Assembly: GCF_000828675.1 (NCBI RefSeq)
Contig: NZ_AP014510.1
Span: forward strand, 1,321,413 to 1,385,412
Length of the DNA: 64,000 nucleotides
DNA from: Thermotoga profunda AZM34c06
GTDB lineage: Bacteria; Thermotogota; Thermotogae; Thermotogales; DSM-5069
Reading direction: 5' to 3'
The translations under genes and the position numbers were made by a program. Each line of letters opens with the position of its first letter. Positions within the stretch are counted from its first letter, which is position 1. The notes under the pieces were generated by a model, which did not search any database, was not told the DNA's origin, and was given only the letters and a program-made list of their open reading frames with translations. Shown one piece after another: positions 33,941 to 43,428 of this stretch.

Positions 33941-36366
33941 TGAAAAAAATCGCCTTTTTCCTCATCATAATTCCCATTTTAGTTTCAGCTTCCGGAAGAT
34001 TCAATTTGATAAGAACCTTATGGATAGATATAGCATATCAGGATAATTTAGAAAGACACGCCACGATTCTCTATAAAAAGGCCGATGAAATATACCAGAG
34101 AATTTCAAGGGAATTTGGCTTTACTTTGGACCCCAGGCCCATCGTCTACTTGATCGACAAAACAGACATCGCAAACGGTTATGCAAATCCATTGAACAAT
34201 GTCATCGTCATATATCCAAATGAAATCGATCCTTATGTTTTCACTCCTAATTATGAAGAATGGGTGACTTTTTGTTTCACACATGAATTGACTCATCTAT
34301 TCCTTACAAATTCATTTTCATCCTATATTTCATTCACATCATTCTTTGGTCACGCAGTTCCAGCAGCGATCCAATCTGTTTTGACACCCTTTTATCTCCA
34401 TGAGGGTCTTGCGGTTTATTATGAAACATTTATTTCAGATTCGGGTCGTGGTAAGGATAGACTCTTTGCGGATTATATGGAGGAGGCTAAAAAAAGTGAC
34501 GTAGGTTTGAGATATGCATCTTCTTTGAACACTCGCAGATGGCTTGCCGGTGGACCATCCTATGTCCAAGGTTTTTCGCTGTTGAATTCCATAGAAAGAA
34601 AATATGACCACGAGAAGGTAATGGAGCTGGTGAGAAAGTTTACTCAAGATCCCTTGGCTGGTTTTTACAGAGCTTTGAAGAATGCCAATTTACAAAATGA
34701 TCTCGAAGATTGGCTCGCAAAACCTTTGCAAACACAAGAGGATGGGAGAATTTCAGAAATACTACTACGTGCGAGCAAACTGGATATCAATGCTTGGAGA
34801 ATCTATTACATTGCAGAAAAATACAACGGTGAGGAGGCAATCTATTACTACGACACCTTCGCACAGGAACATGTAAAGCTCTTCGATGTGAACAACATCG
34901 TTTCATTCTCTATTAACAGAACAAGGATGATAGCACTGGCAAGATATGTTCAAGAAAAAGATTCAACTGTATCTCGGTTATATCTTTACAGTGGAACGGT
35001 AAAAGATCTTGGTATCGAAAAAGTTGTCGATCTATCGTGGATTAATGATTTTGAACTTGCAATGATTAGGCAAGATGAAGATGGTAAAAGATTTATTGAT
35101 CTTTATGATCTAAGAGACAGAAGATTAAAGAGAATCTTCGGACCAGATAAATCAATTGTTCCACTGCAAATAACAGCTTCTGATGACAGAATAGTTTTTA
35201 CCGCAAAAATTGATGGACAGATAGATCTGTTCATGATCGACAAAGATAGATCGATCAAAAGGCTCACCAATGATAAATATTCAAAATTATCTCCAAAACT
35301 TCTTTCAAATGAACTGTACTTCTGCGCAGATTATTCCGGTAGATTTGACTTATACTTGCTGGACATCAACAACAAACAGATTTCAAAGATGAATATAGAA
35401 GGTTCAATCAGTGGAATTGTTCTAAACAACCTGACTTACTCATTTAAAGTCGTTCCAGGTGGATTTGGTATTTTCAAACAACAATCACAACCAGAGGTTA
35501 AAATGAATTTTGAGATTCATGGTTTTGAACTTTCCACCTTTGAGTCTGCAAAGATGAATGACGTACAAAGTTATTATGATTCGATGAAATTGAGATTTGT
35601 ATTGCCCTTTCCATATCTATCATTCGACTCAGGAAGGCTGGACTATGGGGCAGGTTTTGCCACGGGATTTTGGGATGATTTGATGGACACATACATGATC
35701 TTTGGATGTGTGTGGTCTTGGGAGAATTGGATCGCCCAGTTCATGATAAAGTCACAATCTGATTCTTCATTAACTGTACAATTTGATCAAAAAAATAACC
35801 TCTTTACACTTTCAACAGAGCTTGACATACCATTCTACATAAACAAAAGGCTGATGGATGAAAAACTCAATTTGATCTTGGGCATGAATCTGGATCAGAC
35901 ATTGTTTTTAAACCCGCGGGTTAGGGTTTTATATTCGCTTGGGAAGGTAGGAGGCAAGTTACATCAAGTGACTTTCCCTGACGTTGCACTTTGGTCGGAT
36001 GTTTTACCAAATGTCAGTGTTGGCTTTGCAAAGGCATTTTTGTTTAAGGACAGTATTTTCAGATTTTATAGCCAGGTGAGACTCACAGATTTTCAATATG
36101 GGGCTGATCTAATTATCCCGGGTCCTTCAGTCAATTTTGGCTCTATAGATGGTTTTTGGGCAATCGACAGTGTGAACTTCTCGCCGGGTTTCTCTGTAAA
36201 GATCGACAATGACAAGACTGTTTACGATATACGGCTCAAGACAACCTTCAACTGCCATGTGATTTACCAAGTTCCCATTCCATTCTCTGTCACGGTTGGT
36301 GTTAGAGAAGGCAAAGGTTATCTGAATTTTTCTGTAGAAGATGTGTTGAGCCTTTTCTTAAATTGA
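33940..36366 (+). CDS. Exported gluzincin-type metalloprotease-like protein with propeller and C-terminal barrel-like region
   Basis: 808 residues. Signal peptide 1-17 (FFLIIIPILVSAS). Zinc motif HELTH at 115-119 and a downstream HEGLAVYYE at 154-162 giving the third (Glu) ligand, the layout of peptidase-MA-like gluzincins. Residues ~270-510 contain repeated blades such as LFMIDKDRSIKRLTND and LYLLDINNKQI, typical of a TolB-like propeller. The last ~280 residues are alternating short beta strands that resemble an outer-membrane barrel. Likely sits in the periplasm or toga (inference). Translationally coupled to udk by TGATG. Confidence 0.7.
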   Translation: MKKIAFFLIIIPILVSASGRFNLIRTLWIDIAYQDNLERHATILYKKADEIYQRISREFGFTLDPRPIVYLIDKTDIANGYANPLNNVIVIYPNEIDPYVFTPNYEEWVTFCFTHELTHLFLTNSFSSYISFTSFFGHAVPAAIQSVLTPFYLHEGLAVYYETFISDSGRGKDRLFADYMEEAKKSDVGLRYASSLNTRRWLAGGPSYVQGFSLLNSIERKYDHEKVMELVRKFTQDPLAGFYRALKNANLQNDLEDWLAKPLQTQEDGRISEILLRASKLDINAWRIYYIAEKYNGEEAIYYYDTFAQEHVKLFDVNNIVSFSINRTRMIALARYVQEKDSTVSRLYLYSGTVKDLGIEKVVDLSWINDFELAMIRQDEDGKRFIDLYDLRDRRLKRIFGPDKSIVPLQITASDDRIVFTAKIDGQIDLFMIDKDRSIKRLTNDKYSKLSPKLLSNELYFCADYSGRFDLYLLDINNKQISKMNIEGSISGIVLNNLTYSFKVVPGGFGIFKQQSQPEVKMNFEIHGFELSTFESAKMNDVQSYYDSMKLRFVLPFPYLSFDSGRLDYGAGFATGFWDDLMDTYMIFGCVWSWENWIAQFMIKSQSDSSLTVQFDQKNNLFTLSTELDIPFYINKRLMDEKLNLILGMNLDQTLFLNPRVRVLYSLGKVGGKLHQVTFPDVALWSDVLPNVSVGFAKAFLFKDSIFRFYSQVRLTDFQYGADLIIPGPSVNFGSIDGFWAIDSVNFSPGFSVKIDNDKTVYDIRLKTTFNCHVIYQVPIPFSVTVGVREGKGYLNFSVEDVLSLFLN

Positions 36367-36418
36367 AAAATCTTTCAATAAATGAGCATGGTATAATTTT
36401 GAAAAAAGGAGTGGTTAT

Positions 36419-37879
36419 ATGAAAGTCGCAATGGTTGCCTATGAAGTTTATCCTTTTGCGAAAGTTGGTGGGCTTGCCGATGTCGTCGGATCTCTTCCAA
36501 GGGTCATAGAAAAACAGGGCGCCAAAGTAACCGTTTTTATGCCATTTCATAAAGTCGTCCAAAAAAATTGTTCGAAACTTGGTTTGGGAATAGAATCTGT
36601 CGCAAAATCCATACAGGTTCCAAATTTGCAGACCTCGGAAAAATTCGATCTCTATAAGACTCGAATGCCTGAATCTAATTGCGTCGTGTACTTTATAGCG
36701 AATGATTATTATTTCTCCTCTGAAAATGTCTACGAAGGACCAGATCTGGCAGAACAGGCAATCTTCTTTTCCAATGCTTCTTTAGAAGCTATGAAATACC
36801 TTTCGGAAACCTTTGACTTGGTTCATGCACATGATTGGCAGACAGGTTTGATACCAGTTTATCTTAGAACAATCTACAGAACGGACCCGTTTTTCTCAAA
36901 AACTGCAAGCGTTTTCACGATACACAATTTGGGTTATCAGGGTATCTTCAATCCAAAATACATTAAATTTGCTGGACTACCAGGTTATCTGTTCAATATC
37001 GATGGACTTGAGTTCTATGGACAGATGAATTTCTTGAAAGGTGGAATTCTTTTCAGTGACATCGTCACAACGGTTAGTCCTACTTATGCACAAGAAATTC
37101 AAACTGAACAATTTGGTGAAAAACTCGATGGAGTATTGAGACTCAAAGCCGAGGATTTGTACGGAATATTAAATGGTATAGACTACGCCGAGTACAATCC
37201 GGCAACTGATAAAAGAATATATGCAAATTACGATCTTGAGCATGTCGCTGATAAGAAAATAAACAAAAAAGAACTACAAAAAGAACTTGGATTGCAGGTT
37301 AGGGAAGATACGGCTTTGATTGGTATGATAAACAGACTTGTCGACCAAAAAGGATTAGACCTTGTTGAAAAAATTGCGGACTATACAATGATGTTCGATG
37401 TGCAATTTGTAGTTCTTGGAACAGGCGATAAAAAATATGAAGAATTCTTCAAGAATCTCGAAAAGAAATATCCAACAAGGGTTTCAAGTAACATCAAATT
37501 CGATATAGATCTCGCGCAAAAAATATATGCGGCGAGCGATATGTTTTTGATGCCATCGAGGTATGAACCATGTGGGCTTGGACAAATGTACAGTCTGAGA
37601 TATGGTACGATACCCATAGTACGTTACACAGGTGGTCTTGCCGATACTGTAAAAGAATACGATCCAAAAACTAAAGAAGGAAATGGATTTGGTTTTCGAG
37701 AATATGACGCCGCTCATCTTCTGGAAGCAATTGCAAGGGCCGTTTATTTCTTCAAAAACGAAGGTGATCACTGGATGCGAATAGTCAAAAATGCCATGAG
37801 TACCGATGTCTCTTGGGATAAATCTGCGAGGCAGTATATGAAAGTCTATCAGGAAGCTTTGAAAAAGAGAAAGTTCTAA
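36419..37879 (+). CDS. glgA: Glycogen synthase (ADP-glucose type, GT5)
   Basis: Extends alpha-1,4-glucan from ADP-glucose. 486 residues, normal length. N-terminal EVYPFAKVGGLADVVGSLP at 9-27 carries the KxGGL nucleotide-binding motif; HAHDWQTGLIPVYL near 137 and FTIHNLGYQG near 168 are family landmarks; C-terminal domain has GMINRLVDQKGLDL near 301 and SRYEPCGLGQMYSLRYGTIPIVRYTGGL near 379. ATG after AAAGGAG. Followed 13 bases later by galT, joining glycogen and galactose use. Confidence 0.97.
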   Translation: MKVAMVAYEVYPFAKVGGLADVVGSLPRVIEKQGAKVTVFMPFHKVVQKNCSKLGLGIESVAKSIQVPNLQTSEKFDLYKTRMPESNCVVYFIANDYYFSSENVYEGPDLAEQAIFFSNASLEAMKYLSETFDLVHAHDWQTGLIPVYLRTIYRTDPFFSKTASVFTIHNLGYQGIFNPKYIKFAGLPGYLFNIDGLEFYGQMNFLKGGILFSDIVTTVSPTYAQEIQTEQFGEKLDGVLRLKAEDLYGILNGIDYAEYNPATDKRIYANYDLEHVADKKINKKELQKELGLQVREDTALIGMINRLVDQKGLDLVEKIADYTMMFDVQFVVLGTGDKKYEEFFKNLEKKYPTRVSSNIKFDIDLAQKIYAASDMFLMPSRYEPCGLGQMYSLRYGTIPIVRYTGGLADTVKEYDPKTKEGNGFGFREYDAAHLLEAIARAVYFFKNEGDHWMRIVKNAMSTDVSWDKSARQYMKVYQEALKKRKF

Positions 37880-37892
37880 GGAGGATTTGCCA

Positions 37893-38894
37893 ATGCCTGA
37901 GTTCAGAAAAGATCCTGTGCTGAAAAGATGGGTCATAATAGCCACCGAGAGAGCAAAGAGACCCCATGATTTTGTCAGACCCAAGATAGAAGAAAAACCA
38001 GCTTTCTGCCCATTCGATTATGGAAACGAACACACAACACCTCAGGAAATCCTTGCGTTTAGACCAGCTGACACTGCTCCAAACACACCCGGTTGGTGGG
38101 TGAGAGTGGTTCCAAACAAATTCGGTGCTGTTAATTCCGAACTTCAAGCTAAGAGATACGGTGTCGGTATGTTTGATGCAATGGACGGTTTTGGATATCA
38201 TGAAGTCATCATCGAAACACCTGATCACAATACACACCTTGCTCTGATGGATTATAAACAAGTCGAGGAAATCGTCTGGGCTTACAAGCAGAGATATGAT
38301 ACCATTGCACAAGACGAAAAAATTCAATATGTTCTCATCTTTAAAAACCACGGTCGAGATGCAGGAGCTTCTCTGCAACATCCTCATAGTCAACTCATAG
38401 CCATTCCAATAGTACCAAAAAGGGTTCAAGAAGAAATGAATGGATCTCAAGAGTACTACACCTACAAAGAAAGATGTGTCTTTTGCGACATAATAGATCA
38501 AGAGATACAAAGGCAAGAGAGAGTAGTTGAAGAAAATGATGATTTTATATCGCTTGAACCTTTCGCAGCGCGTTTCCCCTGTGAAACATGGATCATTCCA
38601 AAAAAGCACATGAATGATTTTAACGACATCACGGAAAAACAAGTTAAATCTTTTGCACGAATTTTGAAGAATACATTGTACAGAATATACAAAGCACTCG
38701 ACAATCCACCATACAATTTCATGCTTCACACATCACCAACCAATGGTGAAGGAAAAAATTATTATCATTGGCATTTAGAAATTGTCCCTCGTCTCACTAA
38801 CGTGGCAGGATTTGAGTGGGGATCGGGTTTTTATATAAATCCTATGCCTCCTGAAGAGGCAGCAAAATATTTACGTGCAGTTGAAATACCATGA
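37893..38894 (+). CDS. galT: Galactose-1-phosphate uridylyltransferase
   Basis: Transfers UMP between UDP-glucose and galactose 1-phosphate (Leloir pathway). 333 residues. Active-site HPH at 163-165 in SLQHPHSQ with nucleophile H165; second Cys pair CVFC at 195-198; HWHLEIVPR near 290. The usual first zinc motif CPFC reads CPFD here (C39, D42), so this site has one Cys replaced by Asp. ATG at 37893 follows AAGGAGG; a TTG two codons earlier is ignored. In a likely operon with glgA. Confidence 0.94.
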   Translation: MPEFRKDPVLKRWVIIATERAKRPHDFVRPKIEEKPAFCPFDYGNEHTTPQEILAFRPADTAPNTPGWWVRVVPNKFGAVNSELQAKRYGVGMFDAMDGFGYHEVIIETPDHNTHLALMDYKQVEEIVWAYKQRYDTIAQDEKIQYVLIFKNHGRDAGASLQHPHSQLIAIPIVPKRVQEEMNGSQEYYTYKERCVFCDIIDQEIQRQERVVEENDDFISLEPFAARFPCETWIIPKKHMNDFNDITEKQVKSFARILKNTLYRIYKALDNPPYNFMLHTSPTNGEGKNYYHWHLEIVPRLTNVAGFEWGSGFYINPMPPEEAAKYLRAVEIP

Positions 38895-38946
38895 AATTAT
38901 GGTAAAATTCTCTTGTACAACACTCACTCCAAGGAGGATTGGTAGA

Positions 38947-39219
38947 ATGGAGATTTTGAAGGTCAGTTCAAGTTCGAATCCCAACAAAGTGGCGGGGGCT
39001 ATTGCGGGTGCATTATCAAAGGCGGACAAGGTTGAGATCCAAGCTATCGGTGCAGGTGCAGTTAACCAAGCAGTAAAGGCTATTGCAGTAGCGAGAAGAT
39101 TCCTGAACGAGGGTGGGAAGGATATCTACATGATTCCCGGTTTCATTGAGGCTTTGATTGACAATGAAACAAGGACTGGGATGTCCTTCAAGGTGTTTGT
39201 AACACAAAAACAGTCCTGA
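38947..39219 (+). CDS. spoVS: Stage V sporulation protein S (SpoVS)
   Basis: 90 residues, an Alba-like small protein conserved in Thermotogota, Deinococci and Firmicutes. Sequence MEILKVSSSSNPNKVAGAIAG and IGAGAVNQAVKAIAVARRF match the family closely. In spore formers it affects stage V development; in this non-spore-forming lineage the function is unknown, possibly RNA or nucleic-acid binding. ATG follows AAGGAGG; the open frame further upstream overlaps galT. Confidence 0.93.
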   Translation: MEILKVSSSSNPNKVAGAIAGALSKADKVEIQAIGAGAVNQAVKAIAVARRFLNEGGKDIYMIPGFIEALIDNETRTGMSFKVFVTQKQS

Positions 39220-39223
39220 TCAG

Positions 39224-39472
39224 ATGGACGATGTCCTACAGGAGATAGTCAATGCTTGTATTGAAGATCGAAGAATCTTTGAGATAGTTCAAGCTGTCGC
39301 AAAAATGACAGTACAGGAAAGAGAACAGTTTGAATCAAAGGTAAAGAACTATTATCTGAGTAGGACAGATCAGGTAGATTTACAGGCTTATCAATTTTAT
39401 ACTTTCATATTGAGTGAATCGAACGCACAAAGAATAGTAGAAATTGTTTCATCAAGAGGACTGTGTGTTTAA
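39224..39472 (+). CDS. Conserved small protein downstream of spoVS, function unknown
   Basis: 82 residues, rich in Glu, Gln and hydrophobics, predicted all-helical, with no signal peptide. I do not recognise the family. It starts 4 bases after the spoVS stop without a clear Shine-Dalgarno, so translation is probably coupled. One Cys near each end. Coding is supported by position and by lack of other use of the region, not by homology. Confidence 0.6.
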   Translation: MDDVLQEIVNACIEDRRIFEIVQAVAKMTVQEREQFESKVKNYYLSRTDQVDLQAYQFYTFILSESNAQRIVEIVSSRGLCV

Positions 39473-39524
39473 ATGTTTTTGTAATTTGTTCAGAGTTGTT
39501 GTAGATGTGGTATAAATGTTTCGT

Positions 39525-39599
39525 GCGGGCGTAGCTCAGTGGTAGAGCATCAGCTTCCCAAGCTGAGGGCCGCGGGTTCGACCCCCGTCGCCCGCTCCA
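39525..39599 (+). tRNA. tRNA-Gly (anticodon CCC)
   Basis: 75 bases including an encoded CCA. Acceptor GCGGGCG pairs with CGCCCGC; D-arm GCTCAGTGGTAGAGC; anticodon stem TCAGC/GCTGA with loop TTCCCAA (CCC at 39557-39559); T-loop TTCGA in GGGTTCGACCCCC. Reads GGG. A TATAAA at 39511-39516 just upstream may be its -10. Confidence 0.97.
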
Positions 39600-39603
39600 G
39601 ACC

Positions 39604-39639
39604 TCAACTCGGACATGGGTGAAGCCCTGCCTGGGTTGA
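39604..39639 (+). promoter_or_regulatory. Structured leader between tRNA-Gly and rpsO
   Basis: Nine-bp outer stem TCAACTCGG with CCTGGGTTGA (two G-U pairs) and an inner GGG/CCC stem-loop (617-619 with 625-627), 28 bases before the rpsO start. S15 is known to regulate its own mRNA through leader structures in several bacteria; this could be such an element (inference). Confidence 0.45.
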
Positions 39640-39667
39640 AGGATTACAATATTTGGAGGTGCAACTG

Positions 39668-39931
39668 GTGGATCAGAGAGAGAAACAGCAGATTATTGAG
39701 CAGTTCAGGATCAACGACAAGGACACTGGTTCAGTTGAAGTTCAGGTAGCCATCTTGACGGCAAGAATTAAGCATTTAACAGAACATTTGAAGGTTCATC
39801 CAAAAGATTTTCATTCCAGACGTGGCTTGATGAAGATGGTTGGCAGGCGTAGAAAATTCCTCAAGTATTTGAGAAAGGCAAATCCAGAATCATACAGGTC
39901 ATTAATTGAGAAACTGAACCTGAGAAAATAA
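39668..39931 (+). CDS. rpsO: 30S ribosomal protein S15
   Basis: Primary 16S rRNA binding protein of the 30S platform. 87 residues. [57 protein letters not shown] is the full family core. GTG at 39668 is chosen, six bases after GGAGGTG; the TTG at 39653 overlaps the ribosome site. Followed by a terminator and then pnp, the classical rpsO-pnp order. Confidence 0.97.
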   Translation: MDQREKQQIIEQFRINDKDTGSVEVQVAILTARIKHLTEHLKVHPKDFHSRRGLMKMVGRRRKFLKYLRKANPESYRSLIEKLNLRK

Positions 39932-39949
39932 AAAATTAAAAAACAAAAA

Positions 39950-39973
39950 GGGCGGGCATCTGCCCGCTTTTAG
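39950..39973 (+). terminator. Terminator between rpsO and pnp
   Basis: Stem GCGGGC (39952-39957) with GCCCGC (39962-39967), ATCT loop, flanked by A-rich and TTTT. Partial read-through to pnp is common in this gene order. Confidence 0.8.
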
Positions 39974-39998
39974 TTTCTTAGAAGTAGAGGTGATTTGT

Positions 39999-42131
39999 TT
40001 GAAGACATGGAAACGTGAAATCGTTGGAAGGGAATTTTTTGTTGAGCATGGAAGAGTCGCAAAACAAGCAAATGGTGCCATCATGGCTCGAATAGGTGAA
40101 ACAACAGTCCTTGCAACGGTTGTAATGGCTGATTCTATCACAGAAGGTATCGACTTTGTGCCACTGACTGTCGAATTTCAAGAGCGCTTTTATGCTGCCG
40201 GCAAAATACCAGGTGGATTCATTAAGCGAGAGGGTAAACCAAGTGAAATGGCTATTCTGTCTGCAAGAACAATTGACAGACCCATTAGACCCCTGTTCCC
40301 AAAGGATCTTCGAAATGAGGTACAGGTTGTTGTTACTGTGATTTCCGCAGATGCAATTAATCCACCTGATATAGTGGGTGTTTTTGCTACTTCACTGGCT
40401 CTTAACATCTCTGATATCCCATTTAATGGTATCGTTGCAGCTGTCAGAGTCGGACTTGTTGATGGTGAAGTTGTCTTTTTCCCAACCGAAGAGCAATTGC
40501 AAAAGAGTCTACTTGATATAGTAGTCGCGGGCACAGAAGATGCCATTACTATGGTGGAAGGTGAAGCGAAAGAAGTAAGTGAATCACAGATGGTGGATGT
40601 TTTGTTCAGAGCACACGATGCTATCAAACAGATAATTGATTTTCAAAAGGAAATACTATCTGAGTTCAACATCACAAAAATCAACTTAGAAAAAAAACTT
40701 CTGCCAGAAGAAGTTTTAAGCGATTTCGAATCTCTAATCGATGAGAGTGAACTGAGAAATAGGCTTTTAACACAAGGCAAAAAGGCCAGAGGATCGGCTT
40801 TGGATGAATACTACAATAAAATCTCTAATAGCTTAAAAGAAAAATATGGCGAAGAGAAAATTGAAGAACTCGCAATTCTTCTCAAAGACGCTTATGAAGA
40901 AAGATTAAAGCACAAGATGAGAAGAATCATAGTTGAAGAAGGGATAAGACTCGATTTGAGAAATCCAAAACAGATAAGACCTATAAGTTGTGAGATTGGA
41001 TTACTTCCAAGAGTCCACGGTTCGGCACTTTTCACAAGAGGAGAGACTCAGAGTCTTGGAATAGTCACACTTGGTGCACCAATGGATGAACAAATCATAG
41101 ACTCATTGCTCGAAGAAGGAACCAAAAGATTTATGCTTCACTACAATTTTCCACCATTTTCAACGGGTGAAGTCAAGCCGTTGAGAGGTCCAAGCCGTCG
41201 AGAGATCGGTCATGGCTATCTGGCTGAAAGGGCTTTGAAGTTTATCCTTCCAAATGAGAATGAATTTCCTTACACGGTGAGGGTCGTCTCGGAGATACTC
41301 GAATCAAATGGCTCATCTTCCATGGCAACTGTTTGCTCTGGGTCACTCGCACTCATGGACGCCGGGGTTCCAGTGTCAAAACACGTTGCAGGTGTTGCGA
41401 TGGGTCTTATACTGGAAAATGATGCTCAGATAGTTTTGACAGATATACTCGGTGCCGAAGACCACTGGGGCGATATGGATTTCAAAGTTGCCGGTACTAA
41501 AGACGGTATTACTGCATTCCAGATGGATTGTAAGGTTTCTGGTGTGTCACGAGATCTTCTCGAAAGAGCCTTGAACCAAGCAAGAGAAGCAAGATTATAT
41601 GTTTTGGAAAAGCTGTATGAGGCAATCGATAAGCCAAGGGAAAATCTTTCTAAATACGCACCAGTCATCAAGGTAACAAACGTTGATCCATCCAGAGTTG
41701 CTGAGATAATCGGTCCAGGTGGGCGTGTCATAAAGGGCATTATAAAAGATTACGATGTGAAGATATCTGTTGATGATCTCACTGGAAGAGTCAGTGTGAT
41801 TGGCGATGATCAGACTAAGGTTGATGCTGCAATCAGACAGATAAATGGTATTGTGAAGGAAATAGTTGTCGGTGAGATCTTTGAAGGAAAGGTAACCCGC
41901 ATAGAGCCATTCGGTGTTTTTGTAGAAGTTGCACCAGGAAAGATTGGGTTATTACATCAGAGCAAACTTGTGAGAAATCTCAAATCAATCAAGATAGGCG
42001 ATATCTTAAGAGTAAAGGTGAGTAATATTGACAACAGCGGTAGATTCCAACTTGAGGAACTTTCTGACGATGATGACCAAAACCAAACACAGAAAAATAA
42101 GCCATATAAAAAGGGTAGAAAAGAAGATTAA
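39999..42131 (+). CDS. pnp: Polyribonucleotide nucleotidyltransferase (PNPase)
   Basis: Phosphorolytic 3'-5' exoribonuclease and part of the RNA degradosome. 710 residues: first RNase PH domain ([31 protein letters not shown]), helical linker, second catalytic RNase PH domain ([66 protein letters not shown]), then KH ([12 protein letters not shown]) and S1 ([20 protein letters not shown]) domains. TTG at 39999, six bases after GAGGTG; the GTG at 39990 lies in that site. Confidence 0.97.
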   Translation: MKTWKREIVGREFFVEHGRVAKQANGAIMARIGETTVLATVVMADSITEGIDFVPLTVEFQERFYAAGKIPGGFIKREGKPSEMAILSARTIDRPIRPLFPKDLRNEVQVVVTVISADAINPPDIVGVFATSLALNISDIPFNGIVAAVRVGLVDGEVVFFPTEEQLQKSLLDIVVAGTEDAITMVEGEAKEVSESQMVDVLFRAHDAIKQIIDFQKEILSEFNITKINLEKKLLPEEVLSDFESLIDESELRNRLLTQGKKARGSALDEYYNKISNSLKEKYGEEKIEELAILLKDAYEERLKHKMRRIIVEEGIRLDLRNPKQIRPISCEIGLLPRVHGSALFTRGETQSLGIVTLGAPMDEQIIDSLLEEGTKRFMLHYNFPPFSTGEVKPLRGPSRREIGHGYLAERALKFILPNENEFPYTVRVVSEILESNGSSSMATVCSGSLALMDAGVPVSKHVAGVAMGLILENDAQIVLTDILGAEDHWGDMDFKVAGTKDGITAFQMDCKVSGVSRDLLERALNQAREARLYVLEKLYEAIDKPRENLSKYAPVIKVTNVDPSRVAEIIGPGGRVIKGIIKDYDVKISVDDLTGRVSVIGDDQTKVDAAIRQINGIVKEIVVGEIFEGKVTRIEPFGVFVEVAPGKIGLLHQSKLVRNLKSIKIGDILRVKVSNIDNSGRFQLEELSDDDDQNQTQKNKPYKKGRKED

Positions 42132-42153
42132 TTGAACAAATAACTGATCACGC

Positions 42154-42182
42154 GTGCCAGCATTTTAAAGCTGGCACTTTTT
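42154..42182 (+). terminator. Terminator after pnp
   Basis: Eight-bp stem GTGCCAGC (42154-42161) with GCTGGCAC (42170-42177), then TTTTT. The next gene's ribosome site begins only 3 bases later. Confidence 0.8.
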
Positions 42183-42198
42183 GTGGAGGTTGATCCAT

Positions 42199-43428
42199 TT
42201 GAAAATAGAAAAGATGCAGATAGGTCCTATTAAAATCTACTGTTTACCCGTGAAGGGTGTAAAGACTTTATCAATTGCCTTTGTTGTCCCGGCGGGTTCG
42301 GCACACGAAGATAGAAACTTTGCTGGAACCGCACATTTGTTAGAACATGTCGCTTTCAAAGGCACCAAAAATTATGAAGAATTCACCCTGAAATATGAAC
42401 TTGAAGTCGTAGGAGGCAGTTTGAATGCCTTTACAACCAAAGATTTCACGGTGTATTATGCCCGCGTACCTTACTCTCACTTTGAAAAAGCCGTTGATAT
42501 CCTAAGTGATCTGGTTTTCAATCCACTCATTGAAGATCATGCTGTAGAACTTGAAAAATCTGTAGTTACAGAAGAAATAAAATCTTTCAATGAAGATCAC
42601 GTCAGTAGGGTGCAAGACTTGTTTGCAGAGAGCATACTACAGGAACCGTATTGTCGCCCAGTAAGTGGATATGAAGATACTGTTAAAAAACTCAATGCAA
42701 ATATCTTGAAAGATTTTCATTCTAAAAGATATGGCAATCTGAGAATAATAGCAGTTGGAAAGATAACTAAACGACTGATTGAGAAACTTGAGAGCGTTAC
42801 AAAAAAGTTTGATAGGAATGTCGATGAACTCGATGCTCATGTTACTTTTAGAACTATCTCATGTGCCTTTGAAGAAAGAAATGATTTGAGTCAAATACAC
42901 GCGATTGTTGGACTTCCAGTTGATTTTGGGATACAAAATCGAGAATATCCAGCTTTCCTTGTTCTAAACACTCTGCTTGGAAGTGGTATGAGCTCAATGT
43001 TTTTCACCAGAATAAGGGAAAAACTCGGACTTGTTTACGATATAGATTTACTGAGCCATGTGTGGAAAAATAATTCTTTGATAGGGATATACGCTTCAAC
43101 AAGCGTTGAGAAGTTCAAAAGATATGTGGAGGAAATGAATAGAATATTTGATGATGCCTCTATATCTAAAAATTATTTCGAGTATGGAAAAAAGAGACTG
43201 ATGGGGAAGCTTCAAATGGTCACAGAAAGTGTCCCGGCAATGTTCAGTTACATCTTAGAATTTCTTTTAGTCAAAGTTGAACCTTTTGAATTAGAAGACG
43301 TGCTCAAGAGAGTTGAGTCTGTGAAATACAAAGATGTTCAAAACATTTGGAAAAACATCTGTGCAAATAAGTGGCACTGGTCGTTGTTAATACCAAAAGG
43401 AAGTGAAGGATTAGTCAAAGACTTATGA
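42199..43428 (+). CDS. M16-family zinc peptidase (processing-peptidase-like)
   Basis: 409 residues, single-chain M16B type. Inverted zinc motif HLLEH at 46-50 with the third ligand in VVTEEIKSF (E125/E126), then GSLNAFTTKDFTVYYARV near 73. Second half has LLGSGMSSMFFTRIREKLGLVYDI near 255-278, the substrate-binding R/Y motif. Cytoplasmic, degrades or processes short peptides. TTG at 42199 follows GGAGGTTG. Stop overlaps the start of the HD-GYP-like gene. Confidence 0.9.
   Translation: MKIEKMQIGPIKIYCLPVKGVKTLSIAFVVPAGSAHEDRNFAGTAHLLEHVAFKGTKNYEEFTLKYELEVVGGSLNAFTTKDFTVYYARVPYSHFEKAVDILSDLVFNPLIEDHAVELEKSVVTEEIKSFNEDHVSRVQDLFAESILQEPYCRPVSGYEDTVKKLNANILKDFHSKRYGNLRIIAVGKITKRLIEKLESVTKKFDRNVDELDAHVTFRTISCAFEERNDLSQIHAIVGLPVDFGIQNREYPAFLVLNTLLGSGMSSMFFTRIREKLGLVYDIDLLSHVWKNNSLIGIYASTSVEKFKRYVEEMNRIFDDASISKNYFEYGKKRLMGKLQMVTESVPAMFSYILEFLLVKVEPFELEDVLKRVESVKYKDVQNIWKNICANKWHWSLLIPKGSEGLVKDL

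Noticed and set aside
37785-38729. A 314-residue minus-strand frame opposite galT
   Set aside because: Cys/Phe/Trp-rich composition typical of an antisense shadow; galT on the plus strand is intact.
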